Source: Chromobotia macracanthus (taxonomy: Eukaryota > Chordata > Actinopteri > Cypriniformes > Botiidae). Taken from it: a DNA stretch of 64,000 bases. Each line of letters opens with the position of its first letter. Within the stretch, counting starts at the first letter, position 1. The notes under the pieces were generated by a model. The model had not been told where the DNA came from, searched no databases, and saw nothing but the letters and a program-made list of their open reading frames with translations. Location of the stretch: NCBI GenBank assembly GCA_036877525.1, contig JAZGTH010000005.1, forward strand, positions 248,001 to 312,000. Direction: 5' to 3'. The position numbers and the translations under genes were made by a program. Positions 24,051 through 38,600 of this stretch are shown in pieces.

Positions 24051-26154
24051 AGACTGAATGTAAGGATGTGTTCAAAATGACACATGCAAAGTTTCATGTC
24101 AATATGGCAAAGCTTTGTTGATACACAGCCTAAGACACAGCCCTTTTGTCATCTTGCCATCTAATATCTTGATGCAATACTCGATTTTAATAACAACATC
24201 TAGTGTCCCTAGATGTTGCACACGTAATTTTGAGCAACTCAGATGTACAACATAGGAGTTTGAAAAAGAAGATTTTCAAAATAACTCAAAATGGCGCACA
24301 GGAAGTACAGTCGACTGTGACAAATTTGGTATTGTAGCTCTCGACATGAGTCAAGAAATCTAAAAAGATAAGCCACATGACAATAAGGCAAATTAATCAG
24401 AAGTTATATGTGTTTAATAAATGTTGTTATAACATTTGCGCCAAACTTTATAGGTACCCTTGGACAATGAGGACGATGAACCATACCAAGTTTCATAAAG
24501 ATACATGATTGAGTTTATAAGATATTGCATTGTATGACAAAATTCAAAATGGCCAACGCCCAAAATGGCTGACTAAGGACATTGGGTTTCATTTGACTTG
24601 GTATGCCCCAAGGAATCTAAAGACTGCACCTATATGATTTTTGACAAAAAATTTTAAGTGTTGTAAGCAAAAAAAGCCAATTTCCCTATCCTGGACCAGT
24701 TGGTGATGCTATGACAAAACTGTGCAGGCACCCTTAGGTCTTGCCTATGATCACATGTACCATCTTTCATGTCAAAACACCAAACTGTTACAAAGATCCA
24801 TTTTGGCATGTTCACCTTAGAATTAGTTGATGTAGCATACAAGAATGCTTGGGTTTTATCAAAAGGCTTTTAATAATTGTTTGTCAACAGTGTCTCTAGA
24901 TGCTATGTGACAAATTTTGTGCAAATGGGACAAATGCTGTAGGAGTTTTAAAAAGTAGTTTTTTTGGAAAATTCTAAATGATTTTCATTATAGAAAATGA
25001 CGTTGGAATTGGCATGAGGCAAGGAATCAGAGGAGAAAAGATTTTTTTTTCTAGAACTTATACAGATAAACTTACAGATAAAACGTTATAAGCATAACCG
25101 TAAGTGAACATTTGGACAGTTGGTGACACTAGATGGTTTGAGATAGAGACACCAAATTTGATCCAGTAACATTTCAGACTGCTCTCTGTGTGTCAAATTT
25201 CACAACAATTTACAACATGCTTGTAAATGCCTTTAGATTACACTAACCAAAGGTGATGTTGATTCATCGAAGTTTGACACATGAAAAAATCTAAATCAGG
25301 GCAAAAATTGCAGAGAAAATTCGAACATCCTGCTGGACTTAGAGCAAGACTTCAAGAGACTTTTTTGTAGGTGTTGGGATGATACATATGCCTACCAAAT
25401 TTCATATACATGTATATGCAAATGGGGCACTTCATTGAATTTTTTTGCAATTTTCATGTTTTCAAGAAAAACGTAATCTTTGAGTTACAGTATACTGTAA
25501 TTCAGGGGCAGCTAAATGAGTTAACTTATAAAGCTTTATTATTAGCCAAGTTCTTTATATCTTAAATAAAAATTTTCACTTTAAAATAGCACCTTTAAAT
25601 GATTTTGCACAGACATTCATATGGACTAAGCAGGATACCCTCTATAATTACTATACCAAGCTCTGAATTCTTACAATAGCACTATAACTCTATATGTCAT
25701 GTCAACATGTAAATTTGCTTTATATAACCAAAACAAAGAATTATGACATCACAACAATACACTACTGTTTGTACAAATATAATTACATAATTTCATGTAT
25801 AAATTATATACTCTAAATTGTATACTCTTGAGTGTTGCATGTCATGCAAATCAATTGCCTGTCATTTCAGGTTTTTTAGCCATTTACAAATCCTTCAGAA
25901 TTTGACATCACATATGTCTGTAGTTTAATACAACAAAGTGAATTCTGATGCACTGTTTTAGGAGGAATATGAAAAATGTTTGTAAAAAAATACCTGAAAA
26001 ATGCAAATATTTAAATATGGCCAATTTCCTGTCAGGTGAAGCTAAGCCAAGTGAATTGATAATATGTTCAGCTTGGTGAGAAGAATGTCCATTTCCAAAT
26101 GTGACCATTAGCAACCACCATACTAAACAAATACTATTGAGGGTTGAGACTCAT

Positions 26155-26571
26155 TGTAATGATGAGGCGTAAAGACGGGGATCCATTTGCAGCTTTTATT
26201 AGAATAGTAAACAGGCAAAGGTTGAGCACCAGCAAACAGGTATGGTAAATCCAGTAATCGGGGCAGGCAGTAAACAGGCAAAAGTAGTATAAACAATCCA
26301 AGGTCAAACACTAGTAATCCAAACACTGTAATAAACGCTCAAAATTGTATCCATAGCAAAACAAGACTTTGCAAAGATAGACTGTGTAAACAGTGTTTAT
26401 ATAGGGAAGTAAAAGGAGTCCAGGTGTACAGAGTTCAAGGTTAATCACCAGGTATGAGGCATGATGGGGAATCCCCATGATGGGGAGTTCAATTAGAATA
26501 AACACCGGTTAGTACTCCGGTGATGGTTCCTTCTGGTGGCACCAGGTCCCTGCTCCACCTCCTCCGTAACA
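26155..26571 (-). mobile_element. Solo LTR-like element
   Basis: On the minus strand it begins TGTTACGGAGGAGGTGGAGC and ends ...TCATTACA, with 'aataaaagctgcaaatgg' before the end. The start and end match the LTR at 28808-29285 ('tgttatggaagagg', 'cttcattaca') in opposite orientation. A target-site duplication is not clear. Confidence 0.65.
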
Positions 26572-27937
26572 CATGAAAGTCATTTGCATTTTGTTATTGT
26601 TTTAGCTATTTACTTATCTTTCACAATTTAACATCACATATGTCTATAGTTTAATACAATATTTCAGTCGATTCCGCATGCATTTTCTAGAAGGACCAAA
26701 ACTGGTGTACCAAAATTGGTGAAACTAGTACTACCTTGAAAGCTTTTAAATCAAAATTTGTGTTAAGTGATGTGTGTATAATATTTTATAATTTTTCAGC
26801 TATCACAAACACCCTTAAAACACTGCAGGAAAACCAAAATTCTCACATTCCATCCAACATGCTTGTCTTCTTGTTGAGCAAAGTCAAACAATACCAGATA
26901 AACTTGACTCTACATGACAAAGACAATAATCATACCAAATGTTGTGCGCATCCAGTCAACATCCCAGCTATTGCCTGCATTTGGGGGTACTGCTCAGCTT
27001 CATTACTTCATGAAGCCTGTTAAATGCAGAACTTTATTATGTTCTCCAGGCTTGACATGAATGCTGAATTTCTTGACTTTTTGAGCATGGTGTCTCAAAA
27101 ATGAGTAGAAATTTGAATAATAATAATAATAAATATAGTTGCAATCAGCAATGATGGGCCCAAGCACTACAGCACCATCACCACCTGCTGCTTCTCAGAA
27201 AATGATGCATGGTTGTAACATGCATTTAACTCTAAAAATAATTAAGGACTGTTTTAGAGTGTGTTTTAATTAAGTTTGCTGTAAATCACACTTTTCTATT
27301 TTTCACCATTATTTTATTGCCTTGCCATGGCAGCACCATTTGTTCGAGATATCAAAGATCCTTTTACAATTTGGCATCACAAATGTCTTGGCATAATATT
27401 TGCCAATTTTTGTTACAATCCTATAAATTTCCTGAATATTTAAAAATATTTACAGAATATTTAAAAATTCAGAGGCTTGAATTGACATAAAATCAACATA
27501 CAATCCAAAATTGCCAACATTCTATTTGGCAGAGCTAATGAATCTAATTTTAGATCTAATTTTATATTTAGGATATCATGAATCCTTTTAAAGCATTACG
27601 TCAGCCATGTCTCTACATTATTCTGACCAAGTCTGAAGCTAAACGTAAGTGACTCACAACAGTCATATCTATATCATCAGCCCAGAACACCAAACATATT
27701 GGCCAGGTTTGATGCAAATTGCTCAATAAATGCTGTAGATATTAGAAACTTTCTGTTTCCATTTGTCACCTTGATTTTATCGCCTTGCCATGGCAGCACC
27801 ATTTGTTCAAAATATCTAAAATTCCTTCACAATTTTGAATCTTTTATGTCTTTGCATGTATGTAAGATATATGCAAATGCAAAAGTTTCATAAGACGTTA
27901 AGTGTCCAAAAGTCTGTCCAAAAGTCTGAAAACGTCC

Positions 27938-28195
27938 AGTTATGGCCTACTGGTTAGTGAGTTGAGCTTGTAATCAGAAGGTTGCTGGATTGTTTCCTAG
28001 TACTGCTAGGTTGGAACTGAAGTGCCCTTGAGCAAGGCACCTAACCCCCATTTGCTCTCTGGGTGCAGTAGCGTGCTGCCCACTGTTTAAGTGTGTTTGT
28101 GTGTTCATAATTTGCAGTGTGTGTTCACTCCTCACCAGTGATGGGTTAAATGCAGAGGTCACATTTCAGGTATAGGCTACCATATCTGATAAATA
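27938..28195 (+). mobile_element. tRNA-derived SINE
   Basis: A-box-like 'tggcctactggttagtgag', B-box-like 'ggttgctggattgtttcc', then 'gagcaaggcacctaaccc' and 'gtgttcactcctcaccag', ending near 'gataaatatgtcacttt'. Reverse copies occur at 19783-20012 and, for the 3' part, 52437-52570. Confidence 0.75.
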
Positions 28196-28807
28196 TGTCA
28201 CTTTCAGTTTATCAGCTTCAATCTCTTCTTTTTGGGTAAATATAAGGGGATTTTTCTGAACTGTTGTAAGTGACATACTTCCTTTAGCCAGTTGGTGGTG
28301 CTATGACTGTGACTCACAATACCCACCTCTATGTCCTCAATTCCTATGACCAAACATATAGTCCAAATTTGAACGAAATCACTCAATTCACATACCAGAT
28401 ATGAGCCACTTCCTGTTTCCATTTTTTGCTATTCATTTACTGTCATTTACATGTATACAATACATGTACTAAGTTTGGTGACTGTAAGTAAAACTAACCC
28501 CATCACTTTAGTCAAAGGGGGGCGCTACAGAGCCCCCCACCACAAGCTTTTGCCCATGCCTAACGGCCAACGACTATGATGTGTGTGCCAAATTTCATTT
28601 CATTTCAAGCATTTTAAGTGCCTCATAAACAACTGAATGTGGCTTTAAAGTTTAACATGTTGCCATAACAACTATATTTAAAATATCACAAATCCTTTTA
28701 GAACTTTATATCAGTCATGTCTCTACATTATTCTGATCAAGTCTGAAGTGATTTGGCTAAATGTAAGTTGACTATTTTAAAGTTTGTTTAAGGTGACACA
28801 CTTCCTG

Positions 28808-29285
28808 TGTTATGGAAGAGGTTCCTGCTCCACCTCTTCCGCGCCACCAGAGGGAACCGTCTCCTGAGTATTAACCTGAATCTGGACTAAATTTCCCATA
28901 ATGCTCCATACCTTGGACTGATTACTTCTTGTCACACCTGTTCCCCATTAACTCTCATGTGTTTAAACCGCAGCCTCACTCTAACACTCTGTGAAGTCTC
29001 GTTTTGCCCTGGTGACATTACTGAGCGGATTTCCCCTTACTATATTGGATTACCTGTGTTTAATTTGGATTGTTTATCTCGTTTTGGATTGTTTACTGCC
29101 TGCCTTCACTTCTGGACTGAATCTTGGCTATCTGATTGTTTGCTGTCTGCCACAACCCTTGCCTGTCTACCGTTTTGCCTTTGTCTTCCCTCCTATAACC
29201 TTGTTTGCTGTTTATTGACCATTGCCTGTTTGACTACGAATAAAACGCTGCACATGGATCCTCACATGTCCCACTCTTCATTACA
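28808..29285 (+). mobile_element. Solo LTR with 5-bp target-site duplication
   Basis: The element starts TGTTATGGAAGAGG and ends CTTCATTACA (TG...CA). The 5 bases TCCTG stand directly before (28803-28807) and after (29286-29290). An AATAAA signal lies near 29238. Removing it restores 'cttcctgttgccaattgg', which resembles the sibling repeat near 28270 ('cttcctttagccagttgg'). The internal retrotransposon is lost, leaving a solo LTR. Confidence 0.82.
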
Positions 29286-29490
29286 TCCTGTTGCCAATTG
29301 GTGGTGCCATGACTCACAATAGTCATATTAATGTCAAGATATATGACTATATTAGAGTTCCTGTTTCCCTTTTCGCAATGATTTTACCATCTCACCATGG
29401 CAACATCATTTGAGATATCAGAAATCTCAAGGGTGATTTTCTCAGGGGTATGCACATGTATTTATGATATATGCACCAAACCAAATAATA

Positions 29491-29634
29491 ACAATAGGGC
29501 TCTTCTAATCATGTGATTTTGCTGCATCCAGGTATAATGACTGTAAGGATAATGAGGAAAAGACGGAACTGGAAATGTTTGTTGAACTGACAATAATGGA
29601 AAAGAGTGTGTGAGGAACTGTTGCATCTGACCCA
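29491..29634 (+). promoter_or_regulatory. jakmip2: Candidate 5' UTR / leader of jakmip2
   Basis: Sequence directly before the jakmip2 ATG. 'gctgcatccag|gtataatg' near 29530 could be an acceptor for an untranslated upstream exon, or the leader may be continuous. No CpG-rich promoter is visible, so the transcription start probably lies further upstream. Confidence 0.35.
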
Positions 29635-32600
29635 ATGGCAAAGAAAGGCCGTGCCAAGGGCGAGAAGCCTGAAGCCCTGATCTCAGCCCTGCAAGCAGCC
29701 AATGAGGATCTCCGGTCCAAACTCACTGATATTCAAATCGAATTGCATCAAGAAAAATGCAAGGTAGGAAAATAATATGTTTATAATGGATCTTTTGCCT
29801 GTTTACCTCAGTTTGAAGATTATGTGGTAACAGTCACTTCTTTCAGGTGATGTTTGAAAGAGGTTTGTAACAGTAATTTTGAGATCTGTGGATCTAGACC
29901 AGTAACAATCCACCCAGAACATTATAGAACACCCTAACACAAATCTAGAATAACACAAATGAATGAATAGCATTATTTTTAGAATGACATACATGTTCAC
30001 TAGTGAGAAATTGCACACCTGATAATCTGATCAGATGTTGCTTTAAATGTGTGTGTCACCGGGACAGTCACCATTGGCTAATTTCTGTGCTTGTATGTGC
30101 CTATTATAGCTATGACTTTATGGCATAGCTGAAAGATTTAAAACATGTGGCTAGTGCTAGTACAGTATCACTTACAACATCACATACAGTATATGTACAT
30201 AGTCAGATCAAGACAAGTCAGAGACAAGTGATTCCAAGAGTCCTGAAGGACAAGAAGGAAACAAAGTCTCCTGAATGTGTAGCATTTACAACAAGCATTG
30301 ATACACATATAAAATGTACATTTCCAATATGACTTTAATACAGATATTAAAAGAATCATCTAGCCTTCATGTGACCCAGATGGTGATGAGTTTTGTTTCT
30401 ACAGGTCACCAAGCTGGAGCGAGAGAAGGTTCAGGAAGGCAAACGTATCCGTGAGCAGGAGCAGCACAGACACACTGTGGCACTGACAGAGCAGCGTGCT
30501 CGCTGGCATGAGGAAAAACTGAAGGAACTCGCTGCACTGAGAGAGTCGCTAACACGACAACATGAGCAGGAACTGGCTCGCACCACCAAAATTAAAGAGG
30601 GCGAGATCCAAAGGCTGCGGATGGCTCTTAGCGCGCTGCGGGACGGAAGTGGAGAGAAGGTTCGTACGGTGCTGACGCTAGAGGCCAGAGAGGAGGCCCG
30701 CAGGTTCTTCGAGCAGGAGCGTGTGAAACTGCTGCAGGAAATAGCAGAACTGAAGACCTCTAAACGCCAGACAGACGAGGCTCTAAACACCATGATCTTA
30801 GCCGACAAGATGAAAGCCGGTGACTTGCGTAGCGAGCATCAGGCACACCAAGAACAGATCACCAAAATCAAGTGGGACTGTGAGCGAGATATTCGTCGAT
30901 TGGTAAGTCATCATCTTCAGTCTGAAGGTAGAACTGGGAAATAGGGTTAGTTTGCAGGTAACAGTTTTATAGCAGTTTGGAAATGTCCAGGAGGACATTG
31001 CTGGGGACATGCATATGTTTTGTAATTGAGTCTTTCATTTTCTGATGTTGTTTGTGGTTATCACTCATAAAAATAGCATTGGTTACCTAATTTACCAATA
31101 TGTGATATTTTGACATTATTGCTATTAGCCAGAAGCTTTAACAGAGTCCATTAAAGACAGGGTAGGTGATTTTTCCCAAAAATATTTTCTGTTGTACTGG
31201 TTGAAAGTCTCATCACATTCTCATAGCAATCACTAGTTTAATGGTCAAAATATATTTATATTTTATATTTTTTGGTTATAACCAACTCTGAGCTGATTCA
31301 TTGCCACCTGTCTACAGTACAGTAAGAATCAGACATGCTTTGCTATCATTAACTCTTGACAACAGTCTTTTACAGAAACATTCAGATAATAAGATCGTTC
31401 TATTCTCTGATGTATTTATGGTTTAGAAATCAAAGCATTTTCTGATGAGAACAAACATAACCTGACAGCATTCTGTCTCTGTTACAAAACCTAGTGAGCT
31501 GTCTGTTGCCCACATACAGTGGAACGCACCCTAAATAGTGCACCACATGGGAGACTCAACTCCAAATGGATTTCAAAAGCATGTGTTAGCTGTTTGCTAA
31601 GCTAACAACACAACATCCTGCATAGAAATACTGAACACAAAACAGCCTATTTTAAGTTAGGTTATTCTTTTTTTTATTTATAATATATATTTTTTTATTT
31701 ATATTTTTATTATATTATAATATTTGTAATGGATATTAAGTAATATCCATTACTTTTTATTATTGAATAAATTTCAATAAAAAAAAAAAAAAAAACATTT
31801 CTCCTGTCATTTACTGTCTTGGATGGTGTTCACTCAGTTCGCCACAGTGTATTCTGGGATAGTCCTGTCTGTTAAGAATACATGTGATGTAGCCTTAAAA
31901 CTCAACGTCTTAGACAACAAATGTTGCAGCTTACCTTTTAGAACAGCCTTTGGGTTGGTGACACCTGTGACACCTTAAAATACTACTTACATAGGGAACT
32001 CATCTGATAAAACCGTTGTCTGTAATCTTTATAGACAACGTAATCTTCTTAGATTAATTTTCTGTCTGAAACTGTGCAGGTGGATGAGATCAAGGCAAAG
32101 GACAGGACCATCTTCTCACTGGAGAAGGAGTTGGAAACGGCGTCTGGTTTCATGCAGAAGTTGCAACTGCAGAAGGATGCACTGGATGAGCAGTTGTTCC
32201 TGGTAAAGGAGGCAGAATGCAACTTGGGCAGTCCAAAGCGAGAGATCCCTGGCCGTGCCGGAGATGGAGCAGAGCATTGTGGGAGTCCGGTAATGATATT
32301 GTAGTTCTAGAGCAATGTGAATGAAAGAAAATAATAGTCTCTGTGGTAATAAATACTATCATTATCTCAGTGTTTACTGTGTGCTTATGTTACTTGTAGG
32401 TGAGGCTAACAGCAGCAGTTGGTATGTGATATATATGAAGCTGCCACAGAAAATGTCTGTGTTAATGTCCAGTTTATATAAATCTATGAATATGTCAGTG
32501 AATGTAAGTTGACATGTCAAACACATATATATATATATTAATTGTGTGGTGGGTGATTTTCTTGTAATAAAGAGAAAATCACCCACAAAATGTTGTGTTC

Positions 32601-35600
32601 ATACATGTTCATACATGTTTTGCACTGAATCTCCAAATTAATGTATAAATATATTTTAAGTATTTGTTTAATGACATCATTTTACAACATACTATGATTG
32701 AAGGACATTTTTCCTGGTGATAAAATGAGTAATTTTACCTATTTAACATTACAGTATAATTGAAAGTCATCCTGTTTTAACATTTAATAAGCCTAAAGTG
32801 CAAGTTATCAGATTTTTTCTCATTTGTTAATAATTCAAAATATATGAAAATTTGTGCATTCACAGTAAATAAGAAATAAAATTACTAGTTAAATGATTTG
32901 GTATTGATATTTTTATGTGAGGATTGATCTTTTCGAGCTATTCATACTTATTTCCTTATTAGACCTGTCATATGTTTTAATCACTTAAACAGTTCACAGT
33001 TCCCTTTAATGTTGCAGCCTGGAGTCCAAAGTTTGAATTTGTTCAGTGTTGTTATGTGTGTTACATACAAGAGATGTACCTGCTGTGTGTGTTTAGGACA
33101 TGAGGAAACACCAAAGGCGTATAGCTGAACTGAAGTCCACCGTCCGCAAACTGGAAGACCGCAATGCAATTTTAGTGGATGAAAGAAATGAACTGGTGTG
33201 TTTACATATCTGTAAATCTTCCTGTACATGTTAAGTGTGGCTTCATTTATCTTCTTCATTGTGTATGAATACTTAATTTCTTTTTTTTTCTCTTATAGCT
33301 GAAGCGTGTTCGGGAAGCAGAAAAGCAGTGCAAACCTCTGCTGGAAAGGAACAAAATGCTGAGCAGGAAAAATGACGACCTGACTCAGTCCCTTCAGAGA
33401 AAGGAGGAAAAGATCAAATCCTTAACCAAGGAGAACAATGAAATGGTACCTCACTGTCACTTCAATCCAACAATATGAAGTTTATTTAACAAACTTCCAA
33501 CCAATCCAACCTATCATTGCGCAGGGGTGCATATATATAGCCATCCCTAACCTCTGTCCTTTGGCAGTTTTGCAGCATTTGGCCCTGCCCATTTGTCACC
33601 ATGTCCACATTCGAGCTCTTCCCGTCCAATGAGGAGTTTGTGCAATGAAGTTTATTTAACAAAGTAGAAGGAGCACGGTCATGTAATCCAACCAATATAT
33701 GTATATATATATACATATATCAGTTGAGGACAAAATTATTAGCCCCCCTATGAAATTTTAGGTTTCCTCAAGTTATTCCGAAGTACCTATTTAAAAGAGC
33801 AAGGAATTTTTAACACAGCATTTCTGAACATACTATTTTTGGACCAAAATATTTATATTTGCACACCAAAACATTGTTATGGAAGAAAAAGCTAAAATGA
33901 CCAGGGACATTATTATTAGCCCCCTATAAGAAATGACCATTTATTAAGTCATAAACATTTGTAAAGTTCAATTCACAGAACAGAATCCTACTGCATTGTG
34001 ATGTTGTGGTATATTCAGAAGGAGAAGATCAATTTCCATCCTCCTATGAAGAAGCTGAAGTCTCTGAACGATCTGGATCAAGCCAGTGATGACCAGGAGA
34101 TCGAGTTCTTGAAGCTGCAGGTTCTAGAGCAGCAGAACATGATCGATGAGCTGACACGAGTAAGTTCAACATCTCTTTAGTGAGTTAGGGACACTGACTT
34201 TCACGCTAGCTTACTTCTGCTTTTGTCTTTCAGAATAGAGAAAAACTCCTGAGGAAGAAGAGGCATAAACGAAGCCGACCTATAAAGGTGTGACTGCAAT
34301 TTGATCCTCTTCATTATTTGTTAAGTGTTTAGCTAAAATAAAAATTGTATACTTATGCTCACTGTTCCAAAATTGATCCGAACATGTGATTAGTTTTACT
34401 GTGGAGAATTTTTGAGAAATCTTTGTGCAACATTTTTTCATATAGCAGCTGTTCATAGTGACCATATTTGTCAAAGTCCAACTTTCTAAACTCCATCAGC
34501 TTCCATGATAAAGACCATATTTACCCAGAATTCTTGTCATTTTATACTCAGAGGCACATTGTTGTAGATACTTTCTTTGGGTACGATGAAGAATCAATGG
34601 ATTCAGAGACTTCCTCTGTGGCCTCCCTGCGCATGGATCGAACCCCGGCCACACCAGATGAAGATTTAGATGAGGTGAGCTTTCAGAAACACCTGGATGT
34701 TGAGGACATTAGATGTTGTATTCATTCTTCAACATGTTTTTGTGTTTCTCTCTCATTGTTCTGCAGAGACTGGCAGCTGAGGAGTCTGAGTTGCGTTTTA
34801 AGCAGTTGACTCTGGAGTATCAGGCTCTTCAAAGAGCCTACGCACTCCTACAGGAGCAGAAGGGAGGTGGGCTGGATGCTGAAATGGAGGCTAAGGTAAT
34901 ACTGAAATACTTTAAAGGCAACATGCTGTCTAGGCTGTGGAAATATGAATTAGGGTTAAAATACATTCAAGGTATATATTTTATCAGTTGGTGTTCCCTG
35001 TGAGTCAAACCCACAATCTTAGCATTGCTTGCTCCATGCTGTACCAGTCACAGGAAAAACTAGTCCTTGTCTGTGTATAAAAATACATAATTTATGTTAT
35101 CTTTATTTATGTGTTCCTGCAGCTCAGTTGGTAGAGCATTGCATTAGAAACGTAAAAGGTTGTGGGTTTCCCACGGAGCACATGTACTGACAAAATGTAT
35201 AACTTGAATGTACTGTAAGGTGCTTTGGATAAAAGCGTCTGCCAAATACATACATGTAATGTAATGTAAATCTTAAAACCAGTGTTTCACCCAAAACTAT
35301 AGCTTCTAAAGACTTACATTATTAAAAGATATAAAAATACATTAAATGCACATAAATTATGAAATGAACTGGATTGAATATCATACAAATGTTTGTACTT
35401 GAACTACTTATAAAAGAGTAAAACTGTTAGTATGTTGTCACATATTGTACACACAGCATTACAGTATCTTTGCAGTGCATCAGTTATTGTTATTGTAATT
35501 AAGTTATTGTTGTATGTTATGTGTTGTGTCTTTGCAGGCCCATGAACAGCTCCAAGCAGATGTTCAGAGGTATAAAGCTAAAATTGAGGATCTGGAAAAA

Positions 35601-38600
35601 GAACTTGCACTAAAGGGACAGGTACAAGATCTCGATTAACATATGGTGTTAGCGCATGAAAAATGTATGCACAGTAGCTCAGAATGACACAGGAATACAC
35701 AGGGCAGGTATTAGTATAAGATTTATAATATTGGACTGATTTTTTTCTTCATACTTTCAAACAGATTTTTAATGTCAGTACAGTTGACTCTCCTGTCATT
35801 CACCTTCTTCTCACAGGACTCCAAATGGGTGGAAGATAAGCAATTGTTTCTCAGACGCAATCAGGAGCTTCTGGAGAAGGTGTGTGTTCCTCAACACTGT
35901 TTCTCAGCACTGTTCCACAGCACTCTTTCTCCACACTGTTTCCTAACACCCAGAAAGTCTGATGAATGTCAGCCTGTCCTCCATCTGATAATGCCGTCAT
36001 CCATTGTGTGAAATGGGTGGCAGGGCAACAGTGAGTTTTGGAGGAGATACATAACCCATCATATTTCCTGTACATGTGCTGAACTGTGTGTAGTGGGACA
36101 TGTCACTTACTGGATATTTGTGCTATTTCTGACCATTCTCTGTTAACACTGGGGATGGCTGTATGTAAAAATCTCAATAGGTCAGCAGTTTCTAAAATGC
36201 TTAAACCAGCCTGTCTGGCACCAACAACCATGTTTATAGTCACTTAAATCATCTTTCTTTCCCATTCTGATGCTTGGTTTAAACTTCAGCAGATCCTCTT
36301 GATCATGGCTGTGTTTACACTTGCACAAAAAAATCAGATTTTGTACAACTGACACAGATTTCGTTTCTGACACAGAATTAGTTTCACAAGTGTAAACACA
36401 TGAGATCCGTTTCTTCCTATCCAATCTGAGCCACTTTCAAATGTGGATTTAAATTGGATACATATCCGATATTCAGACATCCGAGCTGCATCTAAACACA
36501 CACATCTGATCAGATGAACAGAACCAGCCATGCTGCCACATTGGCTGGTTAGGTATTTGTGGTAACATTAATTACTGTAGCATCTAGGCCCAGGACCAAT
36601 TTCTCTAACCATCAGAGGGAGTCCTCGCCCAGATATTAAAGCACTTCCAGTTCCACATCCACCAGTCACTTCCTGTTTGCATATTTAAACCATGCTGTTT
36701 CACTGCTTCTTTGTGAAGTATTACTAGTTACACTGCACCGCTAAATGTTTTTCCTGTTTGTTGGATTGCCAATTGTGTATGATTTACTCACCTGTTCTTT
36801 GGATTTATGTTGTATTTTTGTTTTGGATTTGTTTGCACTTGGACTGTCTTATAAAATTAAAACCTCCACTCTGACCCTGATATCAATTTACTGTCTCTTG
36901 TCTCATGTATGATGCAACAAGATGTGTTTGTAATGTGCAATTAAAGGTCATTTTGGTCAAATAACTTTTATCAGTCATATATTTAAAGTTGTTTCCTGCT
37001 ATTTATATAACTTTGTTTAATTTATATTTCTGTTTTTTGGCAGGTTGAAAAGTTGGAGAATGAGAATGGAAAAGTGCAGCAGGAACTACAGGACTCTAAA
37101 GATCAAAATGAACTGCTGGAGTTTCGCATACTGGAGCTGGAGGTCAGATCAGCTTCTCTCTGACTCATTTTCTCTGTCATGTTGACTTAGGTTGCTTTTG
37201 CCTCTTAGTTTTAATGTAACCCAGTTATGCGTCAGAAAGCTGACGATATGTGGAAAACCTCTGGTGTGACTGTGTCTCAACCACATGTTTAATCAGAGCC
37301 AACAAAGAGGTCAGGTGACCTCTTTGAGGTCAGGGAACTGGGTAACATATGCTAAGAAATTAACAGAAACTAAGAAATTCCCTTTCGAGGGAACACAATT
37401 CCAAGTCAGGAAGCTGACTCTGTGGAGAACTGTATACCCACTACACCATACTAAAAATGCCTTGACCCTACAACCCTAGCCTAAACCCTGTAAAAACACA
37501 TTTAGCAGAGATCCAAATTCATGTCTAAACTGTAAAATTTGTGCAAAGATGCCTGCCTGACACAGCAGCTGCCACAACTGCAGACATTTTGTATATCTTG
37601 TAAAGACACATTCATAGATAACGCTTTAGGAGTCTTGACACCTTGATCCAATGTGACATACACTGCTTTTACATGCAGCCAAGTGGCAACCACCAAAGCA
37701 AACCAAAAGCTGACTGGATTTATGTCACTGGTTCAAGTGGTCTACATACATTCTAAATGCCCAGACTGGACCCAATAAATGAAGCCTCTCCTACTCTAGC
37801 AACTAAAACAGTAGAGGGAAGGCATTAAACATAACTTAGCATGGCACCTTAAGATATACTCTAAAGAATATACTTTGACCAGTATGGGGCCAAATTTAAG
37901 CAAGAGCAACTTAAAGGGCCTGTAGATCTTCTACTCAGTCATCACATAAAAACCAATATATTTAGGAATGCCTCCATAGTGTTAATACCACAATGTAAAG
38001 TGTTGTCATGAGATAATGACTGTCCCAGAGTGCATGGGTTGGGTAGCCTTGTAGAACCACACCCTAGCCTGTGAGGGAGACATCCATTATAATAATCTTG
38101 CAATAGTTGCAATAGAGAGCGACAGGCCCCAAGCACAGAAACCAAGGTTAAATTGGGGTCATCTTCCACAGATGAAGGATACAAAGTCCTCTGCATATAA
38201 CCTATGACTCACAGAGGGCTGCACAGAATGTGAATGCCCCTGTTTTTGAGCCATAATTGTAATGGCTTCATATGGAGCAAACCTAACAGGGGCTGCTGCT
38301 GGCATAGGGCCCAGCAGCCTTTGAAACTGGCTGACTGGAATACTAAAACTGCAAACAAGGTCCACAAATCAGTTCCACAAATGCAGAAGATAAAATTGCA
38401 TTTGTCCTTAGACAATGTCTCACAATGTGAAAGTTTGTGCAGATCAGCTGTCACCCATCACTACACAGATCTTCAACAGATCTCTGGAGCAGTGTGAAGT
38501 GCCTTCATGGTTTTAACATTCACCATCGTCCTGTTCCAAAGAAACCCAGGATCACAAGGCTAAATGACTATAGACCTGTTGCCTTGACATCTGTGGTCAT

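Larger units (their letters stand above)
24050..29490. repeat. Field of degenerate long repeats
   Basis: Related paragraphs recur with divergence. 'cgccttgccatggcagcacc' or its variant appears near 27320, 27780 and 29390. 'catgtctctacattattctg' appears near 27610 and 28725. 'catcacatatgtct' followed by 'agtttaatacaa' appears near 25905 and 26630. 'ttggtggtgctatga' variants appear near 28290 and 29300. A GC-rich 'ggggggcgctacagagcc' occurs near 28517. The unit length is irregular (several hundred bp) and no ORF persists. Two LTRs and a SINE are inserted in it. This looks like an old non-coding repeat family repeatedly duplicated. Confidence 0.65.

Noticed and set aside
30431..30808. Minus-strand Ser-rich ORF of 125 residues
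   Set aside because: Antisense of jakmip2 exon 2; Ser/Ala richness comes from the Glu/Arg-rich coiled coil on the other strand.
32398..32512. Possible extra jakmip2 exon after 'cttgtag'
   Set aside because: The frame does not continue the JAKMIP2 protein and it lacks a donor in phase; exon 33097-33195 follows directly by homology.
35100..35175. Possible tRNA gene (A-box and B-box like sequences)
   Set aside because: No acceptor-stem pairing, and it continues into a SINE body with an L2-type tail; a second copy exists at 22345-22512.
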